Shown: piece after piece, positions 18,617-27,005 of the stretch | Position numbering within the stretch: the stretch's first letter is position 1 | How the letters are laid out: each line of letters starts with the position of its first letter | Source: Comamonadaceae bacterium | GTDB lineage: Bacteria > Pseudomonadota > Gammaproteobacteria > Burkholderiales > Burkholderiaceae_C | NCBI GenBank assembly: GCA_027488985.1 | Contig: JAIYAR010000003.1 | Location: 186,001 to 250,000 of the forward strand | Length of the DNA: 64,000 nucleotides | Direction of reading: 5' to 3' | Made by a program: the position numbers and the translations under genes | The notes under the pieces: generated by a model | The model's input: the letters and a program-made list of their open reading frames with translations, nothing else | Told to the model about the DNA's origin: nothing | The model's database searches: none

Positions 18617-20386
18617 ATGCGTTTTAAGCCTCAAGCGCACGTCAATATTGCGTGGATAGCTCTTGTTTTTGTAGGAGCCGCCCTCTACTTGTTCGGCCTG
18701 GGCGGTAGCTACGCGCCCACCAACGGCGATGAAATGGTCTACATCCACATTGCCCGCATGACCGCCGAGAGCGGCCACTGGCTGCCGCTGCAGTCTGAGT
18801 TGGTGGGCACTCGCAATACCAAGCCACCCCTGCTGATCTGGCAGGCCATGGTGGCCGGTGGATGGGGTGAGACCTGGAGTTTGTTCGCACTGCGCCTGCC
18901 CAGCATTGCCTACACCTTTGCCACCACCGCCCTGCTAGCGTTTTTTGCCTACCTGATGAGCGAGGCGTCTAACCGACTGCGCACCGCCTGCGTGGCGGCT
19001 GCCTTGTATCTGCTGTTTTTCTGCACCTTCCGTTACGGGCGGGCGTATCTTACGTCCGCACCCGAGACCTTCTGGCTGGCCTTGCCCATGTGGTGGGTGC
19101 TGTGGCTGCGCTTGCGTGGCAGCACTGATGGCAGCGCCCACCGCACGGACGACACGCCCGGCCCGCTGGCCTACACGCTGTTCGGCATCGCGATGGGCTT
19201 GGGTGCTGCCTACAAGTCTTTTGCGTTGGTGGCCCCTGCTGCTGCCGCGCTTTGGTGCGCAGTGCTGCTGAGCACGCCCCGGAGTTGGCGCACAACCATT
19301 CGCACCACCATCGGCACCGGTTGGAGCACGCTGATCGGACTGGGCATTTTTGCCTTGTGGTTCGTGCTGGACCCGGACCCGGCCAGCGTCTGGCAGGAGT
19401 TTGTCGTGGCCGAAAACGCCGGCAAGATGTCCAGCAGCATGGGCTACTGGCAAGCGGCCCTCTCCGGTCCCTACCCCATGTGGACGCAGCTACTGGCTTA
19501 CCCGGCCAATGGTGGTTTGCTCGCCCTGCCGGTGTTGGGCTTTTGCCTGCTGGCCTTGAGCCACATAGGCACGTTGCGCCAGCCGCAGCGCCTGAGCCCT
19601 GCCCTTTGGGTGCTGCTCGCGTGGGTGGTGGTGTGGCTGGTGGTGTTCACCATCCCCAACCAGCGCTCGGAGCGCTATGTGATTCCCGCCATGCCGGCAG
19701 TGGCCATTGCCATGGCGCTGGTGTGGGACCGGCTACCGCGCGTCTGGTTCTGGCTGACGCTGCTCATCACCGTGCCGGCACTGGTGATGCTGGGCCGCAT
19801 CAGCTGGGTGATGGGCGCACTGGGTATGGCGTCAACCCCTGAATTTGCTATCACTTTGGTAGCTGCTTGCGCTGGTTTGGCAAGCGCAATGGCCGGTTTT
19901 TATCGCAAATCATGGGCAGGCAATGCCAGCCTCGTGGCGGTACTAGCGGTGTATGGCTGCTTCACGCTCATGGTGCAGCCCATCTCCAAGGACGAGGCAG
20001 GCTACAGCCCGGCGACTGAAGCCCAAATGAAGGGCCAGCGCGTCGCTGTGCCCAACGGCTTTACCGGGCAGTACGAGCGCTATCACTTCCAGTTGCATGG
20101 CGCCCGCATCACGCCCTATGACGCGGAGGGCCGCAACACCGGCGCGCTCTACCCCGAGATGCCGGCCAAGGAACGGCTGGCGCGCTTGCTGAAGGAATTT
20201 GATGCAGTGGTCTGGCTGCAAGAGGACTTGAACGAACCGCCTTCGTGCATGCCCGATTGCACCCTGCTGGCGCAGCGCTGGCACGTGAAGAGCCGGCACA
20301 AGGACGGCGAAGTCACGCTGGACAACCTTTGGCAGGTACAAGACTGGCTGTTCCGCCGCGAGTGGCTGCTCACAGCCCCCCGGTAA
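18617..20386 (+). CDS. ArnT-like GT39-type membrane glycosyltransferase
   Basis: The 589-residue GT-C fold protein has about ten or more membrane segments. The first periplasmic loop carries the acidic D-E-M-V-Y pair expected for the catalytic aspartate region, and T-R-N-T-K-P-P-L is a typical ArnT/PMT-family block. It would transfer a sugar from a polyprenyl-phosphate donor to lipid A, LPS or another glycan on the periplasmic side. Residues about 410-429 are encoded by an in-frame dispersed-repeat copy within the C-terminal membrane region. Confidence 0.87.
   Translation: MRFKPQAHVNIAWIALVFVGAALYLFGLGGSYAPTNGDEMVYIHIARMTAESGHWLPLQSELVGTRNTKPPLLIWQAMVAGGWGETWSLFALRLPSIAYTFATTALLAFFAYLMSEASNRLRTACVAAALYLLFFCTFRYGRAYLTSAPETFWLALPMWWVLWLRLRGSTDGSAHRTDDTPGPLAYTLFGIAMGLGAAYKSFALVAPAAAALWCAVLLSTPRSWRTTIRTTIGTGWSTLIGLGIFALWFVLDPDPASVWQEFVVAENAGKMSSSMGYWQAALSGPYPMWTQLLAYPANGGLLALPVLGFCLLALSHIGTLRQPQRLSPALWVLLAWVVVWLVVFTIPNQRSERYVIPAMPAVAIAMALVWDRLPRVWFWLTLLITVPALVMLGRISWVMGALGMASTPEFAITLVAACAGLASAMAGFYRKSWAGNASLVAVLAVYGCFTLMVQPISKDEAGYSPATEAQMKGQRVAVPNGFTGQYERYHFQLHGARITPYDAEGRNTGALYPEMPAKERLARLLKEFDAVVWLQEDLNEPPSCMPDCTLLAQRWHVKSRHKDGEVTLDNLWQVQDWLFRREWLLTAPR
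19846..19903 (+). repeat. Dispersed palindromic repeat, copy B (inside the GT39 gene)
   Basis: TGCTAT, a short spacer, TAGCTGCTTGCGC and a GCAAGCGC return arm match the other copies. It is read in frame as part of the glycosyltransferase, encoding a hydrophobic alanine/leucine-rich stretch, so the insertion was tolerated or adopted as coding sequence. Confidence 0.65.
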
Positions 20387-20427
20387 ACGCCGAGAAAAGA
20401 GCCCCGGAACAAGGCCTGCTTACAAGC

Positions 20428-21267
20428 CTACTGGTATTGCAGGGTTGCCAGCGAACGCAGCTCATCGGCGCTAGTGCTCGGCAAACCGAAGAACTCGAGA
20501 TACGCCGGAATCTGCTCAAACAGCATGTCCGAGCCCACCTGCACTTTGCATCCGCGCAGAATGGCTTCAGCGAGAAACGCCGTAGTTTCGGATTTCATGA
20601 CCACTTCACCCACAAAGGTGCTGGCCGAAAGGCGTGTCACATCCAGGGGCATGGGGTCGCCCTCTTTCATGCCCAAGGGCGTGGCGTTCACGACCAGGTC
20701 AAAACCTGCCGGATCGGTTGAGCCGGTGCTGACATCAATCTGCGGGTAGTGCTGGCGCAAACGTGCTGCCAGCCCCTCGGCCGCTTCTGCATTCACATCA
20801 AACAAAGCCAAGGCCGCCAAGCCCTCGGCTGCCAGCGATGCAGCAATCGCACAGCCCACGCCACCGCTCCCGACCACCAGGGCACGCGCGCCCTTGAGCA
20901 CCAGGCCTTTGCGCAGCACCCCGCGCACGAAGCCGGCGCCATCGAACATGTCGCCTTGCAACTGGCCTTGCGGCCCCAAGCGCACCGCATTGCAGGCACC
21001 TGCAATCTGGGCCGTTGGGGATAGCTCGTCCACCAGTGTGGTCGTGACCACCTTGTGCGGCATGGTGATCAAAGCGCCCCGGATATTGGAGAGCTGGAAC
21101 ACGCTGCGCAAAAAGGCGGGAAAGTCTTCAGGCTTGGAGCCCATCGGCACCACGACCGCGTTGACCCCGGCTTTTTCGAACCAGGGGTTGTAAATCATGG
21201 GCGCCTTGAAGGCGTGGGTCGGGTAACCGAGATGAACAATGAGCTCTGTATTGCCGTTGATGATCAT
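20428..21267 (-). CDS. Shikimate dehydrogenase-like (AroE family) oxidoreductase, probably catabolic
   Basis: This 279-residue AroE-fold protein has the active-site lysine K72 in T-M-P-H-K and the aspartate D109 in G-D-M-F-D-G, and a nucleotide-binding loop G-S-G-G-V-G at about 133-138. The G-D-M-F-D-G version differs from the biosynthetic G-x-N-T-D-G, and the gene sits in an operon with a TRAP transporter and a dehydroquinase. It is therefore more likely a quinate/shikimate-type dehydrogenase of a catabolic route than housekeeping AroE. It overlaps aroQ by 4 bases. A second homologue lies at 47011. Confidence 0.85.
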   Translation of the reverse strand: MIINGNTELIVHLGYPTHAFKAPMIYNPWFEKAGVNAVVVPMGSKPEDFPAFLRSVFQLSNIRGALITMPHKVVTTTLVDELSPTAQIAGACNAVRLGPQGQLQGDMFDGAGFVRGVLRKGLVLKGARALVVGSGGVGCAIAASLAAEGLAALALFDVNAEAAEGLAARLRQHYPQIDVSTGSTDPAGFDLVVNATPLGMKEGDPMPLDVTRLSASTFVGEVVMKSETTAFLAEAILRGCKVQVGSDMLFEQIPAYLEFFGLPSTSADELRSLATLQYQ

Positions 21268-21710
21268 TTTTTCGCAGCTTTCGCCGCAGATACCCCGGCG
21301 CGCAGGGCCAGCAAATAGCTGTCCACACCGAAGCCTGCGATCTGGCCCTTGACGATTTCCGCGAACACTGATTTGTGGCGGAACTCTTCACGGGCGTGAA
21401 TATTGGACATGTGCAACTCGACGATGGGGCAGGTCAGGATGGCCAGCGCGTCGCGGATGCCATAGCTGTAATGCGTCCAGGCGCCGGCGTTAATAAGGAC
21501 GGCGTCCACACCGTCGGTATAGCCCTGGTGAATGCGCTCACACATGGCGCCTTCATGGTTGGTTTGAAAGGTCTCCACATCCACACCCAGTTCGCGGCCC
21601 AAGGCCGTCAAGTCAGCGTTGATTTCATCGAGCGTGATGGTGCCGTACTGCACCGGGTCGCGCTTGCCGAACATGTTGTGGTTAATGCCGTGGAGCATCA
21701 GGACTTTCAT
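21264..21710 (-). CDS. aroQ: Type II 3-dehydroquinate dehydratase
   Basis: The 148-residue protein has the normal length and active site of type II dehydroquinases: R17 and Y22 in the flexible loop, N51 in T-N-H-E-G, H100 in E-L-H-M-S-N and the closing I-H-A-R-E-E-F-R. It interconverts 3-dehydroquinate and 3-dehydroshikimate. The N-terminal L-H-G-I-N-H-N-M departs from the usual L-N-G-P-N-L-N-L. In this operon, downstream of a solute-binding protein, it probably serves quinate catabolism. The ATG at 21710 is used; longer frames add non-family sequence. Confidence 0.92.
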   Translation of the reverse strand: MKVLMLHGINHNMFGKRDPVQYGTITLDEINADLTALGRELGVDVETFQTNHEGAMCERIHQGYTDGVDAVLINAGAWTHYSYGIRDALAILTCPIVELHMSNIHAREEFRHKSVFAEIVKGQIAGFGVDSYLLALRAGVSAAKAAKK

Positions 21711-21776
21711 ACAAACCTCTAGAGAAGATGGAATCAAACGTGGAGCGTCCCTCTCGGGCCGCTCCACACGGTGTGA

Positions 21777-22781
21777 TTACTTGCGCATCTTGGCCAACTC
21801 GGCCTGCACTTCAGCCACCACGGTGCCCAGGGCAGCGCTGTGCTTGTCAATCACGGGCTTCATCTTCTCACGCAGTTTGGCGATTTCAGCGGCCGGCAAG
21901 GTGGTGATGGTCATCCCGTTCTTCTTGAGCAACTCGAGGTTGTTGTTCAAGGCGGCACGGTTGGCCTCACGCTGGGCCTTCACGGCTTCGTCAGCCGACT
22001 CGTCGATGATTTTCCGTTCTGCAGCAGAGTAGGTGTCCCATACCTTCTTGCTGAAGATCACGGACTGGGGGTTGTACTGGTGGTTGGTCAGGGCCACGTT
22101 CTTTTGCACTTCCCAGAACTTGTTGGCAGCAATCACGGCGATGGGGTTTTCCTGGCCGTCAATCGCGCCTTGCTCCAGGGCAGCGTACACCTCAGGAAAC
22201 GGCAGGGGTGTGGGGTTCGCACCCAAAGCTTTGACCCAATCCACGTTGATGGTGTTGGGGATCACGCGCAGCTTCAGGCCCGCAATGTCGTCCACCTTGG
22301 TGATCTGCTTTTTGCCGGTGGTGATGTTGCGGAAGCCCAGCTCCCAGTAGGACAGGCCGACGATGCCCTTGTCCGCCAGCGAGGCATGCATTTTCTGGCC
22401 GATGGGGCCGTCCACAATGGCGTCGGCTTCTTTTTCATTGGCGAACATGAAGGGGAAGTCAAATACCTCGAGGGCCTTCACTTCGCTGGCCAGGATGCCG
22501 GAGTTCATCACGGCCATTTCCACGGTACCGCCCTTGAGTGCGGACAAGGTGGCCTGGTCGCTGCCCAAAGAACCATTCAGGAACAACTGCACCTTCATCT
22601 TGCCACCCGATTTGGCTTCCACGGCTGCAGCAAACTTCTTCATGCCAGCCACAGCAGGATGACCCTCAGGGCTGTTCAAGCCGAACTTGATAGTGCGCTC
22701 TTTGATGTCTTGAGCCGACGCCAGCCCACAAGCGGCCAGTGCCACGGTTGCCAAGACGGATTTGATAAACAGTCGCTTCAT
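21777..22781 (-). CDS. dctP: TRAP transporter solute-binding protein (DctP family)
   Basis: The 334-residue protein begins with a Sec signal peptide (M-K-R-L-F-I-K-S to A-S-A-Q) and has the DctP-family G-x-K-L-R-V-x-x-N carboxylate-site block and the E-V-Y-x-A-L-E-Q-G-A-I-D-G-Q-E-N-P block. Such proteins capture organic acids in the periplasm and deliver them to the DctQM permease encoded upstream. The aroQ and AroE-like genes downstream suggest a hydroaromatic acid such as quinate or shikimate, which is an inference from context. Confidence 0.93.
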   Translation of the reverse strand: MKRLFIKSVLATVALAACGLASAQDIKERTIKFGLNSPEGHPAVAGMKKFAAAVEAKSGGKMKVQLFLNGSLGSDQATLSALKGGTVEMAVMNSGILASEVKALEVFDFPFMFANEKEADAIVDGPIGQKMHASLADKGIVGLSYWELGFRNITTGKKQITKVDDIAGLKLRVIPNTINVDWVKALGANPTPLPFPEVYAALEQGAIDGQENPIAVIAANKFWEVQKNVALTNHQYNPQSVIFSKKVWDTYSAAERKIIDESADEAVKAQREANRAALNNNLELLKKNGMTITTLPAAEIAKLREKMKPVIDKHSAALGTVVAEVQAELAKMRK

Positions 22782-22880
22782 GAGTTGTCTCCTCGACAGT
22801 AGTAATTGGAAAAACAGGCGTACGCGGGACAAAAGAATCCTGTGCATGGCGTACCCATCACACACAGGCTTGGAATCACC

Positions 22881-24158
22881 TCAATAGAACCAGCGGGCCG
22901 GCACCATCACCAGTTGCGGGAACAGCACCATCAAAAACATCACCGTGAACTGCACCAACATGAAAGGCATGACCCCGCGGGTCACATCGTCCATGCGCAT
23001 ACGCCCCACGCCGGCCACTACATTGAGCACCGTACCCACGGGCGGGGTCACCAGACCGATGGAGTTGTTGATGATGAACAGCACACCGAAATACACGGGA
23101 TCAATGCCCGCTGCCTTGACGATGGGCATGAGCACAGGGGTCAGGATCAGGATGGTCGGTGTCATGTCCATGGCAGTGCCCACCACCATGACCAGCACCA
23201 TGATGGCCATCATGAGAATCTTGGGGTTGTCCAGCAAAGGCTCCAGCAAACTGACAATCTGGGCAGGCAACTGGGCTACCGTGATCAACCAGGCCGAAAC
23301 CATCGCAGCCGCCACCAGAAACATCACCACTGCAGTCGTTTTGGCGGCGGTCACGAAGACCTGGACGGTTTGTGTCCAGCTCAGTTCGCGGTAGACCACT
23401 CCGGCCACAAACAAGGCGTACACCGCAGCTACCACGGCAGCCTCGGTCGGTGTGAACACACCCATGCGCAAGCCCACCAGAATGATCACCGGCAACATCA
23501 GCGCCCAGCCGGCGCTGCGCATGGAGGCGAACACCTCTTGACGACTCTTGCGAGGAGGCGTCTCCAGCTTTTCTTTGCGCGTCAGGAACCACCAGGTCGC
23601 CCATAAACCGACGGCGAGCCAGATGCCTGGAAATATGCCCGCCAGAAACAACTTGGAGATGGACACATTGGCGGCCACCCCGAACACCACAAAGCCGATG
23701 GAGGGCGGAATGATGGGGCCGATCACCCCGCAGGCCGCAATGAGCCCGCCGGAGCGGGCTTTGTCGTGCCCGGCTTTCACCATCATGGGCAACAAGAGTG
23801 CAGTCAGTGCAGCGGCATCTGCCACCGCTGAGCCGGACAAAGCCGACAGCAGGCAGGCTGCAATGATGGCCACGTATCCCAACCCCCCACGGATGTGGCC
23901 GACCAGCGCCATCGCGAAATCCACAATGCGCTTGGACAGGCCGCCGGTGTTCATCACCTCGCCCGCCAGCATGAAGAAAGGTACGGCCAGCAAGGGGAAG
24001 CTGTTGGCCCCCTCCATGATGTTCTGCGCCAGCACCTGTGCATCAAAAATGTTGAGGTGCCACATGAGCGCGGTGCCACACAGCAGCAGGGAATAGGCAA
24101 TCGGTATGCCCAGCGCCATGGCGGCCAGCAGGGAACCCAGAAATACAGCAATCGTCAT
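22881..24158 (-). CDS. dctM: TRAP transporter large permease (DctM family)
   Basis: The 425-residue protein is a polytopic membrane protein of standard DctM length, with the family blocks P-F-F-M-L-A-G-E-V-M and P-P-S-I-G-F-V-V-F-G. It is the ion-coupled translocation subunit and works with DctQ (21 bases upstream) and the DctP binding protein (100 bases downstream). The order dctQ-dctM-dctP follows the TetR gene on the same strand. Confidence 0.94.
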   Translation of the reverse strand: MTIAVFLGSLLAAMALGIPIAYSLLLCGTALMWHLNIFDAQVLAQNIMEGANSFPLLAVPFFMLAGEVMNTGGLSKRIVDFAMALVGHIRGGLGYVAIIAACLLSALSGSAVADAAALTALLLPMMVKAGHDKARSGGLIAACGVIGPIIPPSIGFVVFGVAANVSISKLFLAGIFPGIWLAVGLWATWWFLTRKEKLETPPRKSRQEVFASMRSAGWALMLPVIILVGLRMGVFTPTEAAVVAAVYALFVAGVVYRELSWTQTVQVFVTAAKTTAVVMFLVAAAMVSAWLITVAQLPAQIVSLLEPLLDNPKILMMAIMVLVMVVGTAMDMTPTILILTPVLMPIVKAAGIDPVYFGVLFIINNSIGLVTPPVGTVLNVVAGVGRMRMDDVTRGVMPFMLVQFTVMFLMVLFPQLVMVPARWFY

Positions 24159-24179
24159 GTTCGAAATCTCGTGTTCTTG

Positions 24180-24719
24180 TTATTTCAGGGGCTGGGGAAT
24201 GTCGATCGGCTCTTCTTCCGACTCGCGTATGCCGATCAGTTCCTTGTCGGAGAGCTGCCCGCTGACAAGTTGCCAAAGGTGATGGAACAGAATGACTGCA
24301 CTCAACACAGCACACACCATTCCGCTGGCGTAGAAGAAGCCCACGGACACCTCCATCGCTGCACTCGTGGTTTCCAGGTTCACTTTGACCTGCTCCCAAG
24401 CCCCCCAGAACATGAGCCAGCACACCCACAGCATCAGCAGGTGCCCAATCGCGAGGCAGGCCTTCTGCCCCGCAATGGGCAGGCGGGACACCAGGGTGTC
24501 CGTGCCCAGGTGCGAACGCTCATTCAGCGCAATTACGCCGCCCATGAAGGTGATCCACACAAACAACCACCGCGACAACTCCTCGGAGACCGTAAAGCCC
24601 GAATTGAAGACATAGCGCATCACCACATTGCCGAAGACCATCACCACCATCAGTGCCAAGGCGATCGCAATCAAATACCCCAACAGACGGCAGTAACCGT
24701 CAATCCATTTCTTGACCAA
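24180..24719 (-). CDS. dctQ: TRAP transporter small permease (DctQ family)
   Basis: The 179-residue protein has four membrane segments and the DctQ-typical V-S-E-E-L-S-R-W-L-F-V-W-I block. No in-frame ATG fits; the best start is the TTG at 24719, preceded by a GGAG ribosome-binding site with suitable spacing. A 16-bp motif shared with the TetR gene start lies about 30-45 bp upstream of the start codon, a probable operator. Confidence 0.92.
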   Translation of the reverse strand: MVKKWIDGYCRLLGYLIAIALALMVVMVFGNVVMRYVFNSGFTVSEELSRWLFVWITFMGGVIALNERSHLGTDTLVSRLPIAGQKACLAIGHLLMLWVCWLMFWGAWEQVKVNLETTSAAMEVSVGFFYASGMVCAVLSAVILFHHLWQLVSGQLSDKELIGIRESEEEPIDIPQPLK

Positions 24720-24747
24720 AACACATCTCCTCAGCTTCGTGCTTAGT

Positions 24748-24763
24748 AATGTACGAACTAGTT
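24748..24763. promoter_or_regulatory. Candidate TetR operator upstream of dctQ
   Basis: AATGTACGAACTAGTT ends in the 8-bp palindrome AACTAGTT and matches, at 14 of 16 positions, AATGTACTAACTCGTT at 25539-25554 at the start of the adjacent TetR gene. Two near-identical sites at the regulator and at its downstream operon suggest autoregulation plus operon control. Confidence 0.5.
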
Positions 24764-24834
24764 AGTTTTTAAGTTTGCGGGTTTTCCCTAAACCGGTCTG
24801 GCATAACCGGGAAAGCTGTTATGCCGGAAAGGAA

Positions 24835-25557
24835 TTACTTGCGCACGAAGCGCACCACCATGTCGGTGATGCTGGCGCGCCGGTCGGCCGATTGGGCGTT
24901 GCGGGCCTTGTCCTTGAAGATCAGCCCGAAGGTGTGGCGGTTGGACACGTTGAAGAACGTGAGCGCCGAGATCGAGGCGTGAATATCCACCGGGTCCAGT
25001 CCTTCGCGGAACACGCCCTGCTCCACGCCCCGTTGGTAGAGCCGGCGTATGGACTCGATGGCCGGCACGTTGAGCTGCTGTATGGACGTGCTCTGCGCCA
25101 GATAGCTGCCTTGCTGGATGTTTTCGTTCATCACCAAACGGATGAAGTCTTCGTTGTCGGCGTGGCGATCGAAGGTGAATTCCGCCAAGCGGCGCAGAGC
25201 TGCTTCGGGCTCCAGATCGTCCAAGTGCAAGTCGCCCTCAATCTGCCGCATACGGCGGTACGACTCCTCCAGCACCGCGAGGTACAGGCCCTCTTTGCTG
25301 CCGTAGTAGTAGTAAATCATGCGCTTGCTGGTGTGGGTGGCCTCGGCAATCGCATCGATGCGGGCACCGCTCAAACCCTTGTCGGCAAACTCTTTGGTCG
25401 CGACCTCCAGAATGCCGGCCATGGTGCGGGCCGGGTCGTTGGTGCGGGTGGTTGACTTGGCAACGCTGGCCTTGCCAGCCGCAGGCGCGGCGCCTGCCAC
25501 AGCCTTGCGGCGGGTGGGTTTGTCCGTCTCTTTATTGGAATGTACTAACTCGTTCAT
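24835..25557 (-). CDS. TetR-family transcriptional regulator of the TRAP/aroQ operon
   Basis: The 240-residue regulator has a basic, alanine-rich leader of about 40 residues and then the TetR DNA-binding domain with the helix-turn-helix A-R-I-D-A-I-A-E-A-T-H-T-S-K-R-M-I-Y-Y-Y. The C-terminal ligand domain is predicted to bind a small effector, plausibly the transported acid or its CoA ester. It lies 115 bases upstream of dctQ on the same strand, with the two candidate operators flanking it. The ATG at 25557 overlaps one of them, so the true start could be slightly downstream. Confidence 0.88.
   Translation of the reverse strand: MNELVHSNKETDKPTRRKAVAGAAPAAGKASVAKSTTRTNDPARTMAGILEVATKEFADKGLSGARIDAIAEATHTSKRMIYYYYGSKEGLYLAVLEESYRRMRQIEGDLHLDDLEPEAALRRLAEFTFDRHADNEDFIRLVMNENIQQGSYLAQSTSIQQLNVPAIESIRRLYQRGVEQGVFREGLDPVDIHASISALTFFNVSNRHTFGLIFKDKARNAQSADRRASITDMVVRFVRK
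25539..25554. promoter_or_regulatory. Candidate TetR operator at the regulator start
   Basis: AATGTACTAACTCGTT repeats the motif at 24748. It overlaps the first codons of the TetR gene as annotated, a position at which binding would block transcription of the regulator. Confidence 0.4.
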
Positions 25558-25639
25558 TCGACCAGTATAGGAGGGCGCACGCCGCACCTACAAGTGTGGC
25601 GATTACGTAGCCCCTCACCGGGCTTATGCATCAAATCAG

Positions 25640-25687
25640 TGCCTGACGCTCATAGAATATGCGCGAACAGCTATCAAAACAGGAGCA
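25640..25687 (-). repeat. Dispersed palindromic repeat, copy C
   Basis: Read on the minus strand: TGCTCCTGTTTTGATAGCTG, then TTCGCGCATATTC and ATGAGCGTCAGGC. It lies in the intergenic region between the TetR gene and the dioxygenase gene and is close to copies A and D. Confidence 0.7.
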
Positions 25688-25696
25688 GATTGAAGA

Positions 25697-26638
25697 TTAG
25701 CCCCAGAGCACCGAGCGCATGGAGATGGATGCGGACTGAAACCCGGTATTGAAAAAGCGCGGCATCTCGTCCGGCCGCACGGCGCCGGCAGCTACCAGCA
25801 AGGGCAAATAGTGCTCATGCGAGGGGTGGGCCTGCTGCGCCACCGCGCCCAGCGACTGGAATTTGTGCAACTGGTCGAGTTGGCCTTTTTTGATCTGGTC
25901 CTGCACCACAGTGTCGAATTCGCGGCCCCAGTCATAGGTCTCGTTCGGCCCTGCGCCATTGCGGGTAGCCCGAAGGTTGTGCACGATGTTGCCGCTCCCC
26001 ACCACCAACACGCCGCGGGTGCGCAGCGCATGCAGCTGTTGCCCCAGAGCGAAATGCTCGGCCGGCGGACGGCTGTAGTCCATGCTCAGCTGCAGCACCG
26101 GAATGTCCGCCTTGGGAAACATGGGCTTGAGCACTGACCAGGTGCCATGATCCAACCCCCATTGGCTGGTGTCCAATGCCAGCCTGTCGCCTGACGGCAC
26201 CTTGATCTCCTGCGCCAGACTGCGGGCTATCGCGGGAGCACCGGGTGCCGGGTACTGCACGTCATGCAGTTCCTGCGGAAAGCCACCGAAATCATGAATC
26301 GTTTGTGGCTGAGCCATGGCAGTGACCTGCCAGCCCTGCGTCAGCCAATGGGCCGAAATGCACACGATCAGTTGCGGCTTTGCCTGACGCGCCATCAACT
26401 CCTTGCCCATGGCCTGCCAACTGCGTCGCCAGGCGTTGTCCTCAATCGCATTCATCGGGCTGCCGTGGCCGACAAACAGCACCGGCATGCGGGGCGAGGG
26501 TTTGAGCGACTGCAGCAAAGGCTGCGTGGCAGCGCCTGCCAGACTGCTGCGAAAGAGTGCGGAAAAAGCGGCAAACGTTGCCAAGGCGGATCTGCGGTGC
26601 ATAGGAAAATTGTTGTGCTGAGGCATTGATGGAGTCAT
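25697..26638 (-). CDS. LigB-fold extradiol dioxygenase (YgiD/DODA-like) with a Tat-like signal sequence
   Basis: The 313-residue protein contains the YgiD/4,5-DOPA dioxygenase domain: V-G-H-G-S-P-M-N-A, S-A-H-W, L-D-H-G-T-W and the H-E-H-Y-L-P block supply the metal-binding histidines. The family usually starts right at M-P-V-L-F-V-G-H-G-S-P. Here some 55 extra residues precede it, including H-R-R-S-A-L-A-T-F and a hydrophobic run ending A-G-A-A, which looks like a twin-arginine signal. Export would be unusual for this family. The ATG at 26638 is used; one at 26626 is also possible. Confidence 0.82.
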   Translation of the reverse strand: MTPSMPQHNNFPMHRRSALATFAAFSALFRSSLAGAATQPLLQSLKPSPRMPVLFVGHGSPMNAIEDNAWRRSWQAMGKELMARQAKPQLIVCISAHWLTQGWQVTAMAQPQTIHDFGGFPQELHDVQYPAPGAPAIARSLAQEIKVPSGDRLALDTSQWGLDHGTWSVLKPMFPKADIPVLQLSMDYSRPPAEHFALGQQLHALRTRGVLVVGSGNIVHNLRATRNGAGPNETYDWGREFDTVVQDQIKKGQLDQLHKFQSLGAVAQQAHPSHEHYLPLLVAAGAVRPDEMPRFFNTGFQSASISMRSVLWG

Positions 26639-26784
26639 GCGCTTGCCGTGAGTTCCATTTGCCATAGGAATCATTGGCTGCACTTGGCTGCACTTGGCTC
26701 TGTGCCCTGTCACACAGTCATCCCCGAACGGAAACGGGACACTGGAATGCCGCGCAGTAGCGCACGCCACCTTGAAAGTCTCTC

Positions 26785-26934
26785 ATGCTCTACACCCTCG
26801 CCATCGTGCTCATTGTTTTATGGCTTCTAGGGCTGGTCAGTGCCTACACCATGGGGGGATTTATCCACATCCTTCTGGTGGTTGCTGTGGTGATGATTCT
26901 GGTGAACCTTATCAACGGCCGAAAGCCGCTATGA
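26785..26934 (+). CDS. Small membrane protein, lmo0937/DUF5670-like
   Basis: A 49-residue frame starting M-L-Y-T-L-A-I-V-L-I and ending N-L-I-N-G-R-K-P-L has two hydrophobic segments separated by S-A-Y-T-M-G-G-F-I-H, the pattern of the lmo0937 family of tiny membrane proteins often linked to envelope stress. No function is established. It is a lone gene divergent from the dioxygenase gene. Confidence 0.75.
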   Translation: MLYTLAIVLIVLWLLGLVSAYTMGGFIHILLVVAVVMILVNLINGRKPL

Positions 26935-27005
26935 ACAAAAGGCCTGACAAGGCCCTTTTGCCTCGCATTCGCTTCGCAATCAGCCCGAAGCGGCCACGCG
27001 CAGAG

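Noticed and set aside
20428..21267. Assigning housekeeping aroE to the gene at 20428 (or to 47011)
   Set aside because: Both lie in catabolic-looking operons and carry a variant G-D-M-F-D-G block, so the symbol is withheld.
22806..23606. Histidine-rich 266-codon frame opposite dctM
   Set aside because: Its H/Q/G composition is the reverse complement of hydrophobic membrane codons; dctM is firm.
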